Shown piece after piece: positions 48,488-60,349 of a stretch of 64,000 bases of DNA. The stretch's first letter is position 1; the number at the start of each line of letters is the position of its first letter. Origin of the DNA: Limonium bicolor (taxonomy: Eukaryota > Streptophyta > Magnoliopsida > Caryophyllales > Plumbaginaceae); the NCBI GenBank assembly GCA_023374045.1, contig CM041776.1:346393636-346457635 (forward strand). The letters are read 5' to 3'. The notes beneath the pieces were generated by a model, which ran no database searches, had not been told where the DNA came from, and saw only the letters and a program-made list of their open reading frames with translations. Both the position numbers and the translations under genes were made by a program.

Positions 48488-50757
48488 TACAGGGTCTTTA
48501 AAAGCCATTGGACGCAGAGAAGGAAATCTTTACAAGATGTGCTTAAACTCAATTAACCCAGATGACCAAGTCTGTCTAAACGTCCATTCCAAGAATCAAC
48601 TATTATGGTACACCAGACTCGGTCATGCAAATCACCGGTTGTTGAATAAACTCAAGAGTAAGGACCTAGTTGTTGGTTTGCCCGACACAAACTTTGACAC
48701 AGACTCTGTCTGTGAAGCTTGTATAAAAGGTAAACACACACGGTCGTCCTTCAAAAGTAAGTCAACTCTCTCTACTAGCTCTCCATTGGAATTGCTTCAC
48801 ATGGATCTTGTTGGTCCCATGCTCACCCAAAGTAGAAATGGAAAGAGGTATATCTTGGTCATAGTTGATGATTATTCTAGATGGACCTGGGTTATTTTTA
48901 TGTCTGCTAAAGATGAAACCTTCCTTCATTGAGTTTGCTAATCTTCATAAAATTTTGGTCAACAAATTTTTGTTTACATTGAAAACCCTAAGAACTGACC
49001 AGGGAACTAAATTTTACAACAAGTCTTTTGATGAGCTTTGCAGGGATAAAGAGTCGATCATCAAGTCTCATCCACAAGAACTCCTGAGCAAAACGGAGTC
49101 GTTTAAAGTAAAAATAGGACCTTGGTCGAGATGACACGCACCATGCTTATTAATAGTTAACTGGCTCCGTCCTACTGGGCAGAGGCAGTCAATACAACAT
49201 GTTATGTGCTTAATCGTGCCTTGATCCACCCTTTTCTTCACAATACTCCCTATGAACATCTATGACAACACAAACCAAATCTCATCCATCTCCGAGATTT
49301 TGGTTGTCGATGTTGTATACATAACAATGGTAAGGACAACTTGGGTAAGTTTTCTCCCAAGAGTGATGAAGGTATATTTCTTGGATACTCTTCTAAAAGC
49401 AAAGCTTATCGTGTTATTAATTTAAGAACTCAGTGCTTAGAAGAAAGCCCTCATGTCCAGTTTGATGAGTTCAACAATGTTGGCTCATCTTCTGATCAAC
49501 TTGATTTTACTCCTGATGACTTCCTCACTGATCCACATTTCATCACCGTCCCTATAAGCAGACTTCAAGACACTCAATCCTCCCAGAATAAAACACCCCA
49601 GGAAAGGAAAGCCATACCATAGATGACACTGACACTGACCATACTTCTGACCCACTCAATCCTTAAGAACTGAAGTTTGACTCTACTAAGCACGACACAC
49701 CCTCTCATACTCTACATAGACGATTCCAATAGGCATCCGCACACCCGCCTGAAAACATTATTTCTGATCCAAGTTCAGGTGTCCAAACTCACCTTCAAGC
49801 TATGAAAAACCTATGTGCCTTTGGTGCCTTCCTTTCAAGTACTGAACATATAAATGTCAAAGAGGCATTGCTTGATAGCGACTGGGTCACTGCTATGCAA
49901 GAGGAACTTAATTCTCTTCAACGACATGCTGTTTGGGAATTAGTTCCTCGACCCACGCATCAACAAACTATTGGCACTCGCTGGGTTTTTCATAATAAGC
50001 TTGATGATGCAGGACAAGTTTACAGGAATAAAGCTCGGTTGGTAGTACAAGGTTATAATTAAGAAGAAGGGATTGACTATGATGAAACCTTTGCACCAGT
50101 TGCCCGTCTTGAAGCAATACGCATGCTCATTACGTTTGCTGCATTCAAAGGTTTTACATTATATCAAATGGACGTCAAGACAGTCTTTCTTCATGGCTAT
50201 ACTGATATAGAAGTCTATGTTGAGCAACCCCCAGGGTTCACTGACTCAGACCATCCCGACTACATTTACAAACTATGTAAAGCCCTTTACGGACTCAAAC
50301 AAGCTCCTTGTGTCTGGTATGAAAGACTCTCTTCATATATCTTTCAAAATGGTTTCTCAAAAGGTAAAATAGACAAAGTATTATTCATACTTCACTCATC
50401 GCATGACTTACTCTTAGTGCAAGTTTATGTAGATGATATTATTTATGGGTCTACAAGTAACACCCTCTGTGAACATTTTGCTAACATTATAAAGAAAGGG
50501 TATTCTATGAATGAGCTAGGCAAACTTTGGTTCTTCCTATAAATTCAACAGGAAAAAGACGGGATCAAAATCCTCCAACAAAAGTACATCAAGGAACTCC
50601 TTGGGAAGTACAACCTCTCAAATGTCAAGAGCATGTCGACCCCTAGCTACACAAATGCTAAACTCCATCTTGATGACGACGGAAATGATAGGGTCTCACC
50701 TTTACTTGACTGCTAGTCATCCAAATATTCTTCACTCAGTCTCTCTTTGTGCCTGTA
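48488..50757 (+). pseudogene. copia integrase and reverse transcriptase remnant, 3' part
   Basis: This continues the element cut at 37933. Visible in order are the GAG-pre-integrase motif (LLWYTRLGHANH, CEACIKGKH, about 48600-48735), the integrase core (HMDLVGP, VDDYSRWTWV, a frameshift near 48930, then LRTDQGTKFY), further damaged sequence with YEHL-stop near 49260, FLGYSSKSKAYRV, and the copia reverse transcriptase (WVTAMQEELNSL, GTRWVF, an in-frame TAA near 50060, [39 protein letters not shown], and the catalytic YVDDII near 50435). Stops follow at 50540 and later. Similarity ends near 50757, inside the segment before RNase H, so the 3' part and LTR are lost. Confidence 0.9.
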
Positions 50758-52029
50758 GACACCAAAAATTCTCACCCTATAAAACAAATTCCAAAAAATA
50801 AATAAAATAAGAGGGGTCGTCGCCTTTCTTTTTCAAAAACGTATTAACATGAGTGCCAAAACGAATCATCGTTTCAATGCAAAATTCTTAAATCATTTTT
50901 TCAAAGCAATTCAATAAAAAAACAAAACTCAATTCTTCAAAAATGAATTTCCAATGGCAATCTGGTTTCAAACCCGTCCCCTTTTGTTTATTTCCTTATT
51001 TTACTATCTTATTTTAGCCTTTCTTTCATTTACTTATGTATTTATCATTTATCTGTTATTTTATTTTATTCATTATTTGTTTGCTTTATTTCATTTCATT
51101 CCATTGATACCTTTATTTGTATTTTCTTTATCGGTACTTGTTTATATTCATTCATTTTTTGTTTTTATCATTATTATTTTTAGAATCATCTTCATCATTT
51201 TATGTACATTTTCACTATTGTTAGCCGTACTAGTATATCTCATTTTTTCTGCTAATTTGATTAAACTTGCTCTCATGTCATTTCATTTTATTACTTGTTT
51301 ATTTCATCCCATTTACCGTTACCCGTACGTAGCTAATTCAATTTCCATTTTTATGGAATTTACTTATATTTTTACTTCCATCATACTAGTACTATTTCAT
51401 TATTTCATGAACTAATTGTCATTATGCTATTTTGCTATTTTATATTTTATTATTATATTTTGTATTTTATTATGTACATTCTATAATCTCATGACTCTTG
51501 CGAAGAAAACAATTCTCTTTTCTAGAGTAAATTCTTTCGTCTTACTCCACATTTAAATTGTAGACGAACGATAGTGTTTTTAAGATAATTAATTTTAGTT
51601 CGAAATAGGCATTAATTGTTATTTCCTGCATTAGCATGTTGAATTGTTTTGTAACTTAGCCGGTTAGTGTACATATGGGCAAGGTGGGAGATCGCAAATT
51701 TGAAACTCAGATGGAGTAGTTTCTTTTGTTTTTATTCGCTCAGGCCCAATACAGCCCATGCCCGAGACAGCCCAAACACAACGAGGCCCGACTTGAGGTC
51801 CTATTTCTAGACCCAATCCAACAGTCTACCTGTAAAAAAAACCCGATTCCATTCCCTTCTTATTGAGCGGCGGCCACCTGCTTCTCAGTGTAAAAAAAAC
51901 CCTGCTCTGATCTTTATAAAAGAAAACAACAGCCGCCTCCGATTTTTTTCTCAACGATCAGATCCCAAGAAAAATATCTCATACATTCTCTCCTCCCCTG
52001 CTTCCAAAAAAAATAAGGAATGGTTGTGC
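50758..52029. other. T-rich spacer
   Basis: This is AT- and especially T-rich DNA from about 50950 to 51480. A 153-residue open frame (50954-51415) is almost purely hydrophobic because of the TTT/ATT composition, and I do not consider it a gene. 51720-51910 contains gggctgagac-like cccaatacagccc and paired ctgtaaaaaaaaccc motifs. Confidence 0.5.
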
Positions 52030-53225
52030 CTCTCTCAGTTGGTCTACACCATCGATAATCCTACGAACATACATACCCCTCTCGTCCATTCTCTTCATTG
52101 ACGATTCTTGTAACCTCCACTGGAAGCAAACAATATACATCGCTCCTCTCATTCTCATAGTTTCGACAGTTTTACACACCAAATTAGCAAAAGGGAACAG
52201 ATCGACACCTCTGCTCATTCACGGTAATGTACAACACAATTACACAAACTGGCGAGGAATAGCTGGGCACCCTCTCTAAATGTAATCCAAAACCAAAGCC
52301 GCTGACCAGTTTCATTCTGCTTACGGTAATCTTCAACCTGATCGACAAACAAGGACGAGACCACGCCATCTTCATTTTATTCACCCGGCGAACGAGGAAC
52401 ACATGTGCTTTGCACCATCTTCATTCCCTTCAGCACCGGCCGTCTCTTCTTCATTCTCTTCACCGGTGCACGAGCAGCGTACGAGCACCGCTCCTTCTTC
52501 ATTCTCTTCTCACTCGCGAACAAGAAATCAGGAGAGAACATGCATGCTTCTGCGTTCCCTTCATTGACGTTGGCAAAACAAGGAGCTTTGAACCTCTCGT
52601 TCATTCTCTTCACGTCGGTAATATTGGTTGCTACCCAACTGAAGAACAAGGAGTACGTGGCTCTCAACCCCTTTGTCCTCTTCATGACAGTAAGCTGCAA
52701 CCCAACTCGTGAACAAAGAAATGCATACTCCCTCTGCCATCCTTCCTCAAACTGCAAGGAACAAGGAGTATATATGCTACGTGTCTGTTATTCTCGTCAC
52801 TCCAGCAAGCGAGCAAGGAACATATAGCTCTAATCCGCACTCGTTTGTATCCTTTTCACATCGGTAAATCTTCCAACTCAACTGGCGACAAGGAACATCA
52901 CGCTCCACTACTTCAACTCTCTTCACTCCCTTCACGAAGGCGATTTTACAATCCAGCTAGTGAAACAAGGGACATCTGCTCTACCTGTTAGCGAACAAAG
53001 AACACGCCTGCTCTGTGCCTTTATTCACTTCAACGGAAAGCAAGAAACATACAGACCGACATACACATATCTGTGTCTTCTTCATTCTCCTACTCACAGT
53101 ATTTTGATACCCAAACTAGTGATAAGGAGTATAGGCTCTGCACCAGCTTTCATTCTCTTCACCACCCATGATTTTGCAACCCGTACTTGCGAAAAGGAAA
53201 CATTCTCGAACTGAATATTGCACTC
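52030..53225. repeat. Degenerate tandem array, unit roughly 85-110 bp
   Basis: A composite motif recurs about a dozen times with variable spacing: TTCATTCTCTTCAC, then a CGGTAAT-like piece, AACCCAACT, then a GCGAACAAGGAACA-like piece and a short spacer with GCTCTGC. Clear instances lie near 52085, 52370, 52420, 52450, 52495, 52600, 52680, 52860 and 53020. Frames on both strands stay open for 100 or more codons because of the shared composition, but none shows a known domain. Confidence 0.7.
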
Positions 53226-54335
53226 GAAACTCTCAAGACTTCTACCACGTTCATCAGAGAAGTCATCCTTTCTTGGTATCTGATCTCGTTTCGAACACTT
53301 CTTGATTCATGCCTACTGTGTGCTAAGAGTGTTATGCTGTATGTTGAAACCAAGCTCTCATTCTGTCAGATTTCAGTTTTGTAAATGCCCTCTGTTTATG
53401 TTTACTCTACCTGTACGAGCATGTATGCCCTTTGATTTTGGTTTGACGTTCTCAAACGTGAAGAAATTATCGTTTCCTTGTTCAATGAAGTCTCTGTGTT
53501 TCCCTCTTTCGAAACAGGTGTTTGAATATGATCTTATAGTATTACCGAAAGAAGTTCAATCTGATGAGCCCCTCACTGGCTTTTGACCGCATTTTCCCCT
53601 TTCCCATGTAGAACCTTGATTTAGATATTAGTTATGTAATTAGGTAATATTAGGGCCCTCATTTTTATCTTGCGTTTATAAGCAGAAACCCAAAAAAAGA
53701 ATGGAATAAGAAATCGGTTTATTAACTTTAGATTCAGATCCTTCAGCTTTAAGGGTTAGGTTCTAATAGCTTTTGATGTTAGAAGGAAGTCACGAGTAAA
53801 AGAAAAAAATAGCGTTTAACTAGCAACTCGTGTAGGAATAAAAAAAAAGAAACGACTCTCTTAAATTTCGGTTAGAGATTTCTATCAATTTTGACTTGTA
53901 TTTATGATGATTCTTTAATCTCTTGATTTACTTCTTCATTGCACATACATTGCTTTAACTCTATTTCATAGTAATTTGTTGATTTAGCTTTATCATTTCT
54001 GCCTTAGTTATTTATCCTTTTAGGACCAAGCCCTAAGATAGTGGATGAACCTTTGCCCATGGTGAGCCATGGTCCCACCTAGCAAAGGGTGATCCCTAAA
54101 CCCAAACCACATCTTATTATAATAACATGTATTAATAAAAGCACTTTCTCGAAATTCATCTCAATTTGATTCATCATTTCTTCCCAAATTTTCCAAAGCC
54201 CAAATCAAGCCTCAATTGTCTCTCAATTTTCTTGAACGTGTTCGTTACTTTGACAAAAATCAAATCAATAATCTCAAGATAGGTTTAATCCGAAATTCCT
54301 TAAAAGGAAACAGAACACCAAATAAAGAGGATAAC
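53226..54335. other. Spacer without recognisable genes
   Basis: No conserved domain, RNA gene or clear repeat was found. It lies between two repeat-rich stretches and may be part of a large decayed retrotransposon, but no terminus is visible. Confidence 0.45.
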
Positions 54336-54339
54336 AACT

Positions 54340-55075
54340 AAGTTCATAAATTTATTCATGGCCCCAAATTCCAATTTGAAAGCCCGATTCAAAAATCCAA
54401 TTCGAAAGCTCAAAAGGCCCAGCCCAACTCCACAAGATTCGGCCCACAAGGAACAAGCCACTAAAAGCCAAAGTCCACCAGAAAACCCAAATCCCTATCG
54501 GCCCATGTCCAAATTTGGCCCAAAGTAAAAAAGCAAGCCCAACACTCAGCAATCCACAAACTATGCCCACAATCCCAATTCAGACTCGGCCCATAGTCCG
54601 ACTCAGACCCATCTCAGCCCAACTATCAAGCCCAACATTTGACTTTAAAACCCATGACCAGACCCGGCCCAGAACCTAGACCTGGCCCAAATCGGCCCAA
54701 TTCCCATCTGGCCTAAACCCTAATTAGCCCAAATCAAAAGCCCAACCAAGGCCCAATCAGGCGTAAAACACCAACCAAGGCCCAATCAGGCCCAAAACAC
54801 CAACTAAGGCCCAATCAGGCCCAAAACACCAACCAAGGCCTCATTCGGCTCAAACCTTGACCCAAGCCCAAGTTTGACCAAACCGAACGTTGACCTGACT
54901 TTGACCATGACCCAACTTTGACTTTGACCCAACCTTGACCATGACCCAATTTTGACTTTGACCCAACCTTGACTTTGACCCAACCTTAACCATAACCCAA
55001 TTTTGACTTTAACCCAACCTTGACCATTACCCAATTTTGACTTTGACCCAACTTTAACTAACCTGAACTTTGACC
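54340..55075. repeat. GGCCCAA-rich and TTGACCCAA tandem repeats
   Basis: About 54350-54745 is dense in gcccaaa/ggcccat motifs. 54748-54838 holds just over three copies of a 29-bp unit, aaggcccaatcaggccc plus aaaacaccaacc. About 54880-55070 holds seven to eight copies of a 17-bp-like unit, ttgactttgacccaacc and ttgaccatgacccaatt alternating, giving a roughly 34-bp higher-order period. Confidence 0.85.
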
Positions 55076-55104
55076 AACCCAGACTCTTACCCAGCTCGTT
55101 TTGT

Positions 55105-55520
55105 AATCCCGACCCAAATTCAATTCAACTCTAATTCAATCTCAATTTCAATTCAATTCCAATAAAAAATCAATCCAATTTCAATTCAATCTCAATCTCA
55201 ATCCCAATTCAAATTCAATTCAATTCCAATAAAAAATCAATCCAATTTCAATTCAATCTCAATTCAAATTCAATTCAATTCCACATTCAAACTCAATTCC
55301 AATTCCAATTCAACTCCAACACAAATTCATTTCAGTTCAAATTCAATTCAACATAAATTCATCTCAATTCAAATTTAATTCAATTCCAAACTCATTCAAA
55401 TCCAAATTCAATTCAATTCCAAACTCATTCAAATCCAAATTCATTTCAATTTCAATCAATATTCATTCACCCCCGATTCAACTTTGATTTCAATTCAATT
55501 TCAATTCCATCTCAATTTCT
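55105..55520. repeat. CAATTC-rich low-complexity block
   Basis: Nearly the whole 400 bp is built from caattcaa, tcaatt and ccaatt words; a 50-60 bp segment with ccaataaaaaatcaatcc occurs twice (about 55160 and 55225). No coding features. Confidence 0.8.
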
Positions 55521-55534
55521 CATACACTCTAAAT

Positions 55535-55700
55535 GTCTCACAGACCCGAGCGTCTCACAGACTTTGTCATTCCAATGATTCGAATGTCTCACAGACCTGA
55601 GCGTCTTAAAGACCCGAGCGTCTCATAGACCCGAGCGTCTCACAGACTTCGATATGTCAAGGTTTCAAACGTCTCACAGACCCGAGCGTCTCACAGACTA
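55535..55700. repeat. GTCTCACAGACCCGAGC tandem repeat
   Basis: The 17-bp word gtctcacagacccgagc, with variants such as gtctcatagacccgagc and tcacagacttcg, recurs roughly eight to nine times. Downstream, near 55845-55890, are tacgtaggcaaccc and gggtgtgacccc, words I associate with large plant Ty3 LTRs, though no terminus could be set. Confidence 0.8.
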
Positions 55701-56334
55701 GCATCCCAAACCCGAAACTTCTCGAAACTTTGGGCCCTTCTAAATATCAAACACCACGAATATCCTCAAACCCCACAACATTAAAACTTCAAAAACCTAA
55801 ATATAGTGAACTTCGTAAGGTCTGATCTCAACAGGGAGTTGGAGTTGGGTACGTAGGCAACCCACACAGGGTGTGACCCCATTCCAATAAAAAAACCCCC
55901 TTTTCCCACTCTAAGGTGGTATTTATGTCTGTCAAACATTCAAATCCCCTCTAAGTCCTACAAACCCTCGACTTCTTCAACTCTCAAAATCAGACTCCTA
56001 ATCTTTCATTTCATACTCATTCAAATTCGTCAATTCCTCTTCATGGTGCTGGATTAGCAGAAAAGCTCGCCTCATCCACTCGTTTTCTCACATCTCGTCC
56101 TGATCCTATCCTTGGATTTTAAATGAATCTCTCTTAAAGGTTTTGATAGAAGGCAATCCTGACAATTGGAGACCGAGGTTTCCTTGGGCACCAATCCGAA
56201 GTCGTGGTCGTTGCCACTTCTAAGGGGTGTAACCCAGTGCGAACCCACAACAGAATCTCTACGAATGACCAGATAAGTCCTATCCATAGGAAACAACCTC
56301 ATAGTCAATTAATGGTTCTTAGAACCTAATCTTC
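55701..56334. other. Spacer, possibly LTR-derived
   Basis: No gene found. The tacgtaggcaaccc / gggtgtgacccc words near 55850 are the only notable content. Confidence 0.4.
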
Positions 56335-57600
56335 CTTCCTAGTTATTGTTGAGTGTCTAAATGAGCATGTTTTAGGGGTGTATTTAGTATGTTTTATAAA
56401 CACTTTTCATGCTCATTTCTCCAATCTAGCTAGTTTTCCTCTAGTTTTGTGTTTTATTAGTGTTTTACGCAATTATTGCTGAAACAGGAGAAAAACCATA
56501 GCTAGAAATAAAGTAGACGAAGAGACGAACGCGTGGGCGCAAACAGATCCAAAATCGGAGCTATAACGAAGAAGATAGAGCATTTGTTTTGCTTCTGTTC
56601 CGGACCTCCCCAAGCGGACCGCCCCACAGGGGCGGTCCAGTTGGAAATTTTCCCAGATTTCAGATTTTAAAAGCAGAAAAAGAAGGAGAGAGAGGGATAT
56701 ATCAAAAGCCACGACCAGAACGACGAAAAGGGAGAAAAAAGAGGAAAAGAAGGAAGAAGAAGAGGATGAAGAAGAAGGGAAAGAAGAGGAAGGACCCCCT
56801 CACCATTGAAGCTCATCTTCAACCTCCCATGGCTATTTCTTCTCCTTTCTCTCTCATTTATGCTCTAATGGAGGCTTAACCTCCCTTGTAGTTTGGGATG
56901 GGGATTTTGCCCCAAAATCCCTAAAACTCCATTGTTGAATCTTGAACTTGTGTTTATGCTTTAGTCCTTGTGCTTAATGATTAATAACTATTGAGTATTC
57001 ATGACTCTTAAACTTGTCACTCATGATTTGGAGATTTGTTTAGGGTTTTACCCAATTTGTTATCTATGTGTTGGAATTTGTGGGTTGCTCTGAATCTGTC
57101 GATATTAAGCCTTGAGATAGATTCTAGGTTGCCGACTATTCAGACATTACTGTGGGTTTCTATCAACATGAGAGTTTTCTGAGATAGAACCCTAAACCGT
57201 GAGGACTAAATCAATGTAATTTATCATCAGTGGTTCTGAGATAGGTTTCATTGCAACTTAGGGGGAACTTGTGCTTAATGCTATTTAGTGAGGTTAACCT
57301 TAACTGGTTGTGAAGGTTAAAATTAACTAAGTAAGATTTGGCTCATCTTGGATTTAGAGGGTCGTTATCTGCTTTTTCCATATTTGGTTAGGACTAGTAG
57401 ATCAAGGTTTGATCACTAGTTAAACAAGAGTCAGAATCATCCAAGAAAAACGGAGGTCAAGCCTCATCTTATTAAAAAATCATCCCAGAATTGTTCCTCA
57501 TACATGATCATGATGAACCTTTCAGAGCTTTGAATCTACAAGATCTATCCTATCCCCAACCAAAAACACGAGATACACAACCTAGTAGGTGAATGAACTA
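56335..57600 (+). mobile_element. LTR-like stretch (unassigned family)
   Basis: It begins with tgttgagtgtctaaatgagc (56347) after AT-rich sequence, and contains a perfect 10-bp stem hairpin GGACCGCCCC-aca-GGGGCGGTCC (56616-56638), a strongly purine-rich leader-like run (56690-56800), and a long non-coding tail. The layout suggests a retrotransposon LTR and leader, but I see no TG/CA pair with a target duplication, no primer-binding site and no second copy. The 96-codon Lys/Arg-rich open frame at 56589-56879 is a by-product of the purine run. Confidence 0.4.
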
Positions 57601-59040
57601 ATTCGATTTCCCCTGAGCATACTCTTTACTTCCTCGTCATCGAAGGGCGTGGCTCACATGCTGCATGCATTAATCCGCAGGAGTGCTGCAATCACAACAC
57701 GACAAAAACAATTAATAAATCAAAAGAATATTTTATCTTAAATGTCATAGTACACGGTACTGTCGATACAAACGCCATAGTGTGAGTGATACGGTAATCT
57801 GCGTAGTACTATTTTACGTAGAGAAAATAAAGTTATATAGTTAGACTATTTAATATACTTATATGTTAAAATCGTTTTTCTTCGTTTGCATATAATATTG
57901 TATATGTGTATGTGTTATTTGAAATTTAAAAAATATAATAAATTTAAAACCTCTTAATGTAATATGTCTTGTCTTTTTTAAAAAATATAATAGTTTAAAT
58001 TTTATAATATTTTTGATATTCTATATTTATAAATTATGAACTATAAATAAATCAAATTCCATTTATTACTAATTGTTTTTAAATAATTTTGATTACAATA
58101 TCATGAAATTTAATACACGGAAACAATTTAATTATAATATTTCACTTATATAATATCGATTTTCAAACATTTTTTATTTAGTGTTAAAAACAAACTAATT
58201 CTAGTTGAAATACAAACATGGAAAATAAAAAGAGTAGTATTGCATTGATTGAACAAAGATTATATCACCTCTTTTTTCTAGAGGAAAAAGGTCAACACAA
58301 ATATTTAATTTTCACTAATTCGATTATTCTTTATACTTTCCATCATACATCAAATTTTGACACCATATATTATTCTTTATATCATCAGTATTGTGTGTTG
58401 ATGGAGCGTTAGCACGCAAACGACAAATTGACTTAGAATCGATCTTATGAGCAAGCAGTTTAGGGAGTTCCACATAAAGCATATTGTTGCACGCTTGTTG
58501 TATCAAGATGGAGATAGTATTGAATTTGTAGAAAAACTAACAACAATGACACTGAGTTACACTTTAGAAAAGGAAAAATAAAGAAAATGGAAGTGGCTGA
58601 AGAGAAAAGAGACATGTAAAAAAACACACAAAGGGAATATATTATTAGAAAAGCAATAGTGAAACTTCTAAAGAAGCTTAGATAGTTAGATGTTTTAAGA
58701 GTTTGTAATAGGGCACATATAAAGTGATGCTGAAGCTGTGGAGGTATTGTGTTTCAGAAACTATGGAGGTATTGATTGTGAATGAATGGAACACATGACT
58801 TCTTTTGATTGTTAAACAACTTGTAGTTGCCATAGTTCTTGGTGAAGAACAAACTTCATCTACTTCTAGTATAAAAAGAGATACTTGTTGTGTATCTATA
58901 CACAATTGTGTTATTCTAATTCTTTTATTATTTTCTCATTAAACTATGATTCCTCGCAGAAAATTACCCACATATTGACTCAAAAATAAGAAAAACAAAT
59001 ACTTGTAGATGATAGATTTCAAAAAAAGAAATGTTTTTTG
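57601..59040. other. AT-rich spacer
   Basis: No gene recognised. A segment at about 57648-57700 (ggctcacatgctgcatgc, gcaggagtgctgcaat) resembles about 59608-59655 (ggctcatatgctatg, gcaggagtactgcat), a diverged direct repeat about 2 kb apart that brackets the first 22-bp array below. Confidence 0.5.
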
Positions 59041-59041
59041 G

Positions 59042-59440
59042 CACTTGTATTTCGTTAACTTGTCACATGTATTTCGTTAACCTGATACTTGTATTTCATT
59101 AATATTTATATTTCGTTAACCTGTCACTTGTATTTTGTTAACCTGTTAACTGTATTTTGTTAACTTGTCACTTGTATTTCGTTAACCTGTTACTTGTATT
59201 TCATTATCATTTGTATTTTGTTAACCTGTCACTTGTATTATGTTAACCTGTCACTTGTATTATGTTAACCTATCACTTGTATATCGTTAACTTGTCACTT
59301 GTATTTCGTTAACCTCCCACTTGTATTTCATTAACCTGCCACTTGTATTTCGTTAACCTGTGACTTGTATTTTGTTAACCCGTCAATAGTATTTTGTTAA
59401 CTTGTCACTTGTATTATGTTAACATGTCACTTGTATTTCA
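59042..59440. repeat. 22-bp minisatellite, array 1 (about 18 units)
   Basis: The consensus unit is CACTTGTATTTCGTTAACCTGT. Most units are complete; two have lost 5 bases. Variation is mainly C/T in TTTCG or TTTTG and in ACCTGT or ACTTGT. Every unit carries the palindrome GTTAAC or a one-base variant. Confidence 0.95.
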
Positions 59441-59725
59441 TAATATACAATAAAGCAAAGATGATCAAATTACATTTGATGCGCTCTATTTCAACTTTGC
59501 TCATAGGTAAGTCATGGTCCGCATGTCAGTCCAGTTTCAAGTACATCTACGTCTCCCCTCTGCAGCAGTGCTGCATCTGCTGCCTTGCAACACACCAGCC
59601 ACAGCCGTAGAGAGCGCGGCTCATATGCTATGACACAAATGTGCAGGAGTACTGCATTTATCTAAACGATGAGTTTTATCTCATTTTTTTCAACTTCTTG
59701 TTTTCATTCCAGTGATGTGCCGACA
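59441..59725. other. Spacer between the two 22-bp arrays
   Basis: 285 bp without gene signal. It contains a CAGCAGTGCTGCATCTGCTG palindrome-like cluster near 59560 and the direct-repeat partner of 57648. Confidence 0.6.
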
Positions 59726-60064
59726 GGTTAACCTATCGCATGTAAATGGTTAACCTGTCGCATGTAAATGGTTAACATGTCAATCATAAATGGTTAATCT
59801 GTCAATCCTAAATGGTTTACCTGACGCATGTAAATGGTTAACCTAACGCATGTAAATGGTTAACATGGAGCATGTAAATGGTTAACCTATCATTCGTAAA
59901 TGGTTAACCTGTCAATCGTAAATGGTTAACATGTCACATGTAAATGGTTAACTAGTCAATCCTAAATGGTTAACCTGACACATGTAAATGGTTAACCTGT
60001 CACATGTAAATGGTTAACCTGTCATTCATAAATAGTTAACTTGTCAATCGTAAATGGTTAACCT
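59726..60064. repeat. 22-bp minisatellite, array 2 (about 15 units)
   Basis: The consensus unit is GTTAACCTGTCACATGTAAATG. It shares GTTAACCTGTCAC and the 22-bp period with array 1 and differs mainly in the last nine bases (atgtaaatg against ttgtatttc). Unit subtypes include CGCATG, CAATCG and CAATCC. Confidence 0.95.
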
Positions 60065-60349
60065 TTTATTTGGAAAGTTAAAAATTAATTGAGTAGTTTT
60101 TACATATTAATGATATAAAATTATGGCTAGTATTATGTAAACTTATGGCATATTTATTATCGTATGAATGACGTATAATTCTGAAACTAATAAATAACAG
60201 ATTGTAACTCGTACATATACCCGAAAATATTACTCAATATATGCTGATTTTTTTTGAACAATATGTACTTAGTGCCATTCAAGGCAATGCATTTAATAAT
60301 TTAAACAGTTGATATCAAGTAGCTTTTATATACTAACAATATACAACCA
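60065..60349. other. AT-rich spacer
   Basis: Nothing recognisable between array 2 and the next repeat block. Confidence 0.5.

Noticed and set aside
50954..51415. 153-codon hydrophobic open frame resembling a membrane protein
   Set aside because: It is made almost only of TTT, ATT, TTA and CAT codons in a T-rich region, with no conserved motif or topology pattern. Composition explains it.
52377..52827. Overlapping open frames of 100-140 codons on both strands
   Set aside because: They arise from the degenerate tandem array, which lacks stops by composition; the translations are repeats of short words with no family features.
56589..56879. 96-codon Lys/Arg-rich open frame
   Set aside because: It comes from a purine-only tract (gaagaagaa, aggaaa) in an LTR-like leader; no domain, and the start lies in unrelated sequence.
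59042..60064. CRISPR-like array of 22-bp repeats
   Set aside because: The units are directly adjacent without unique spacers, there are no cas genes, and the context is a plant nuclear genome; it is a minisatellite.
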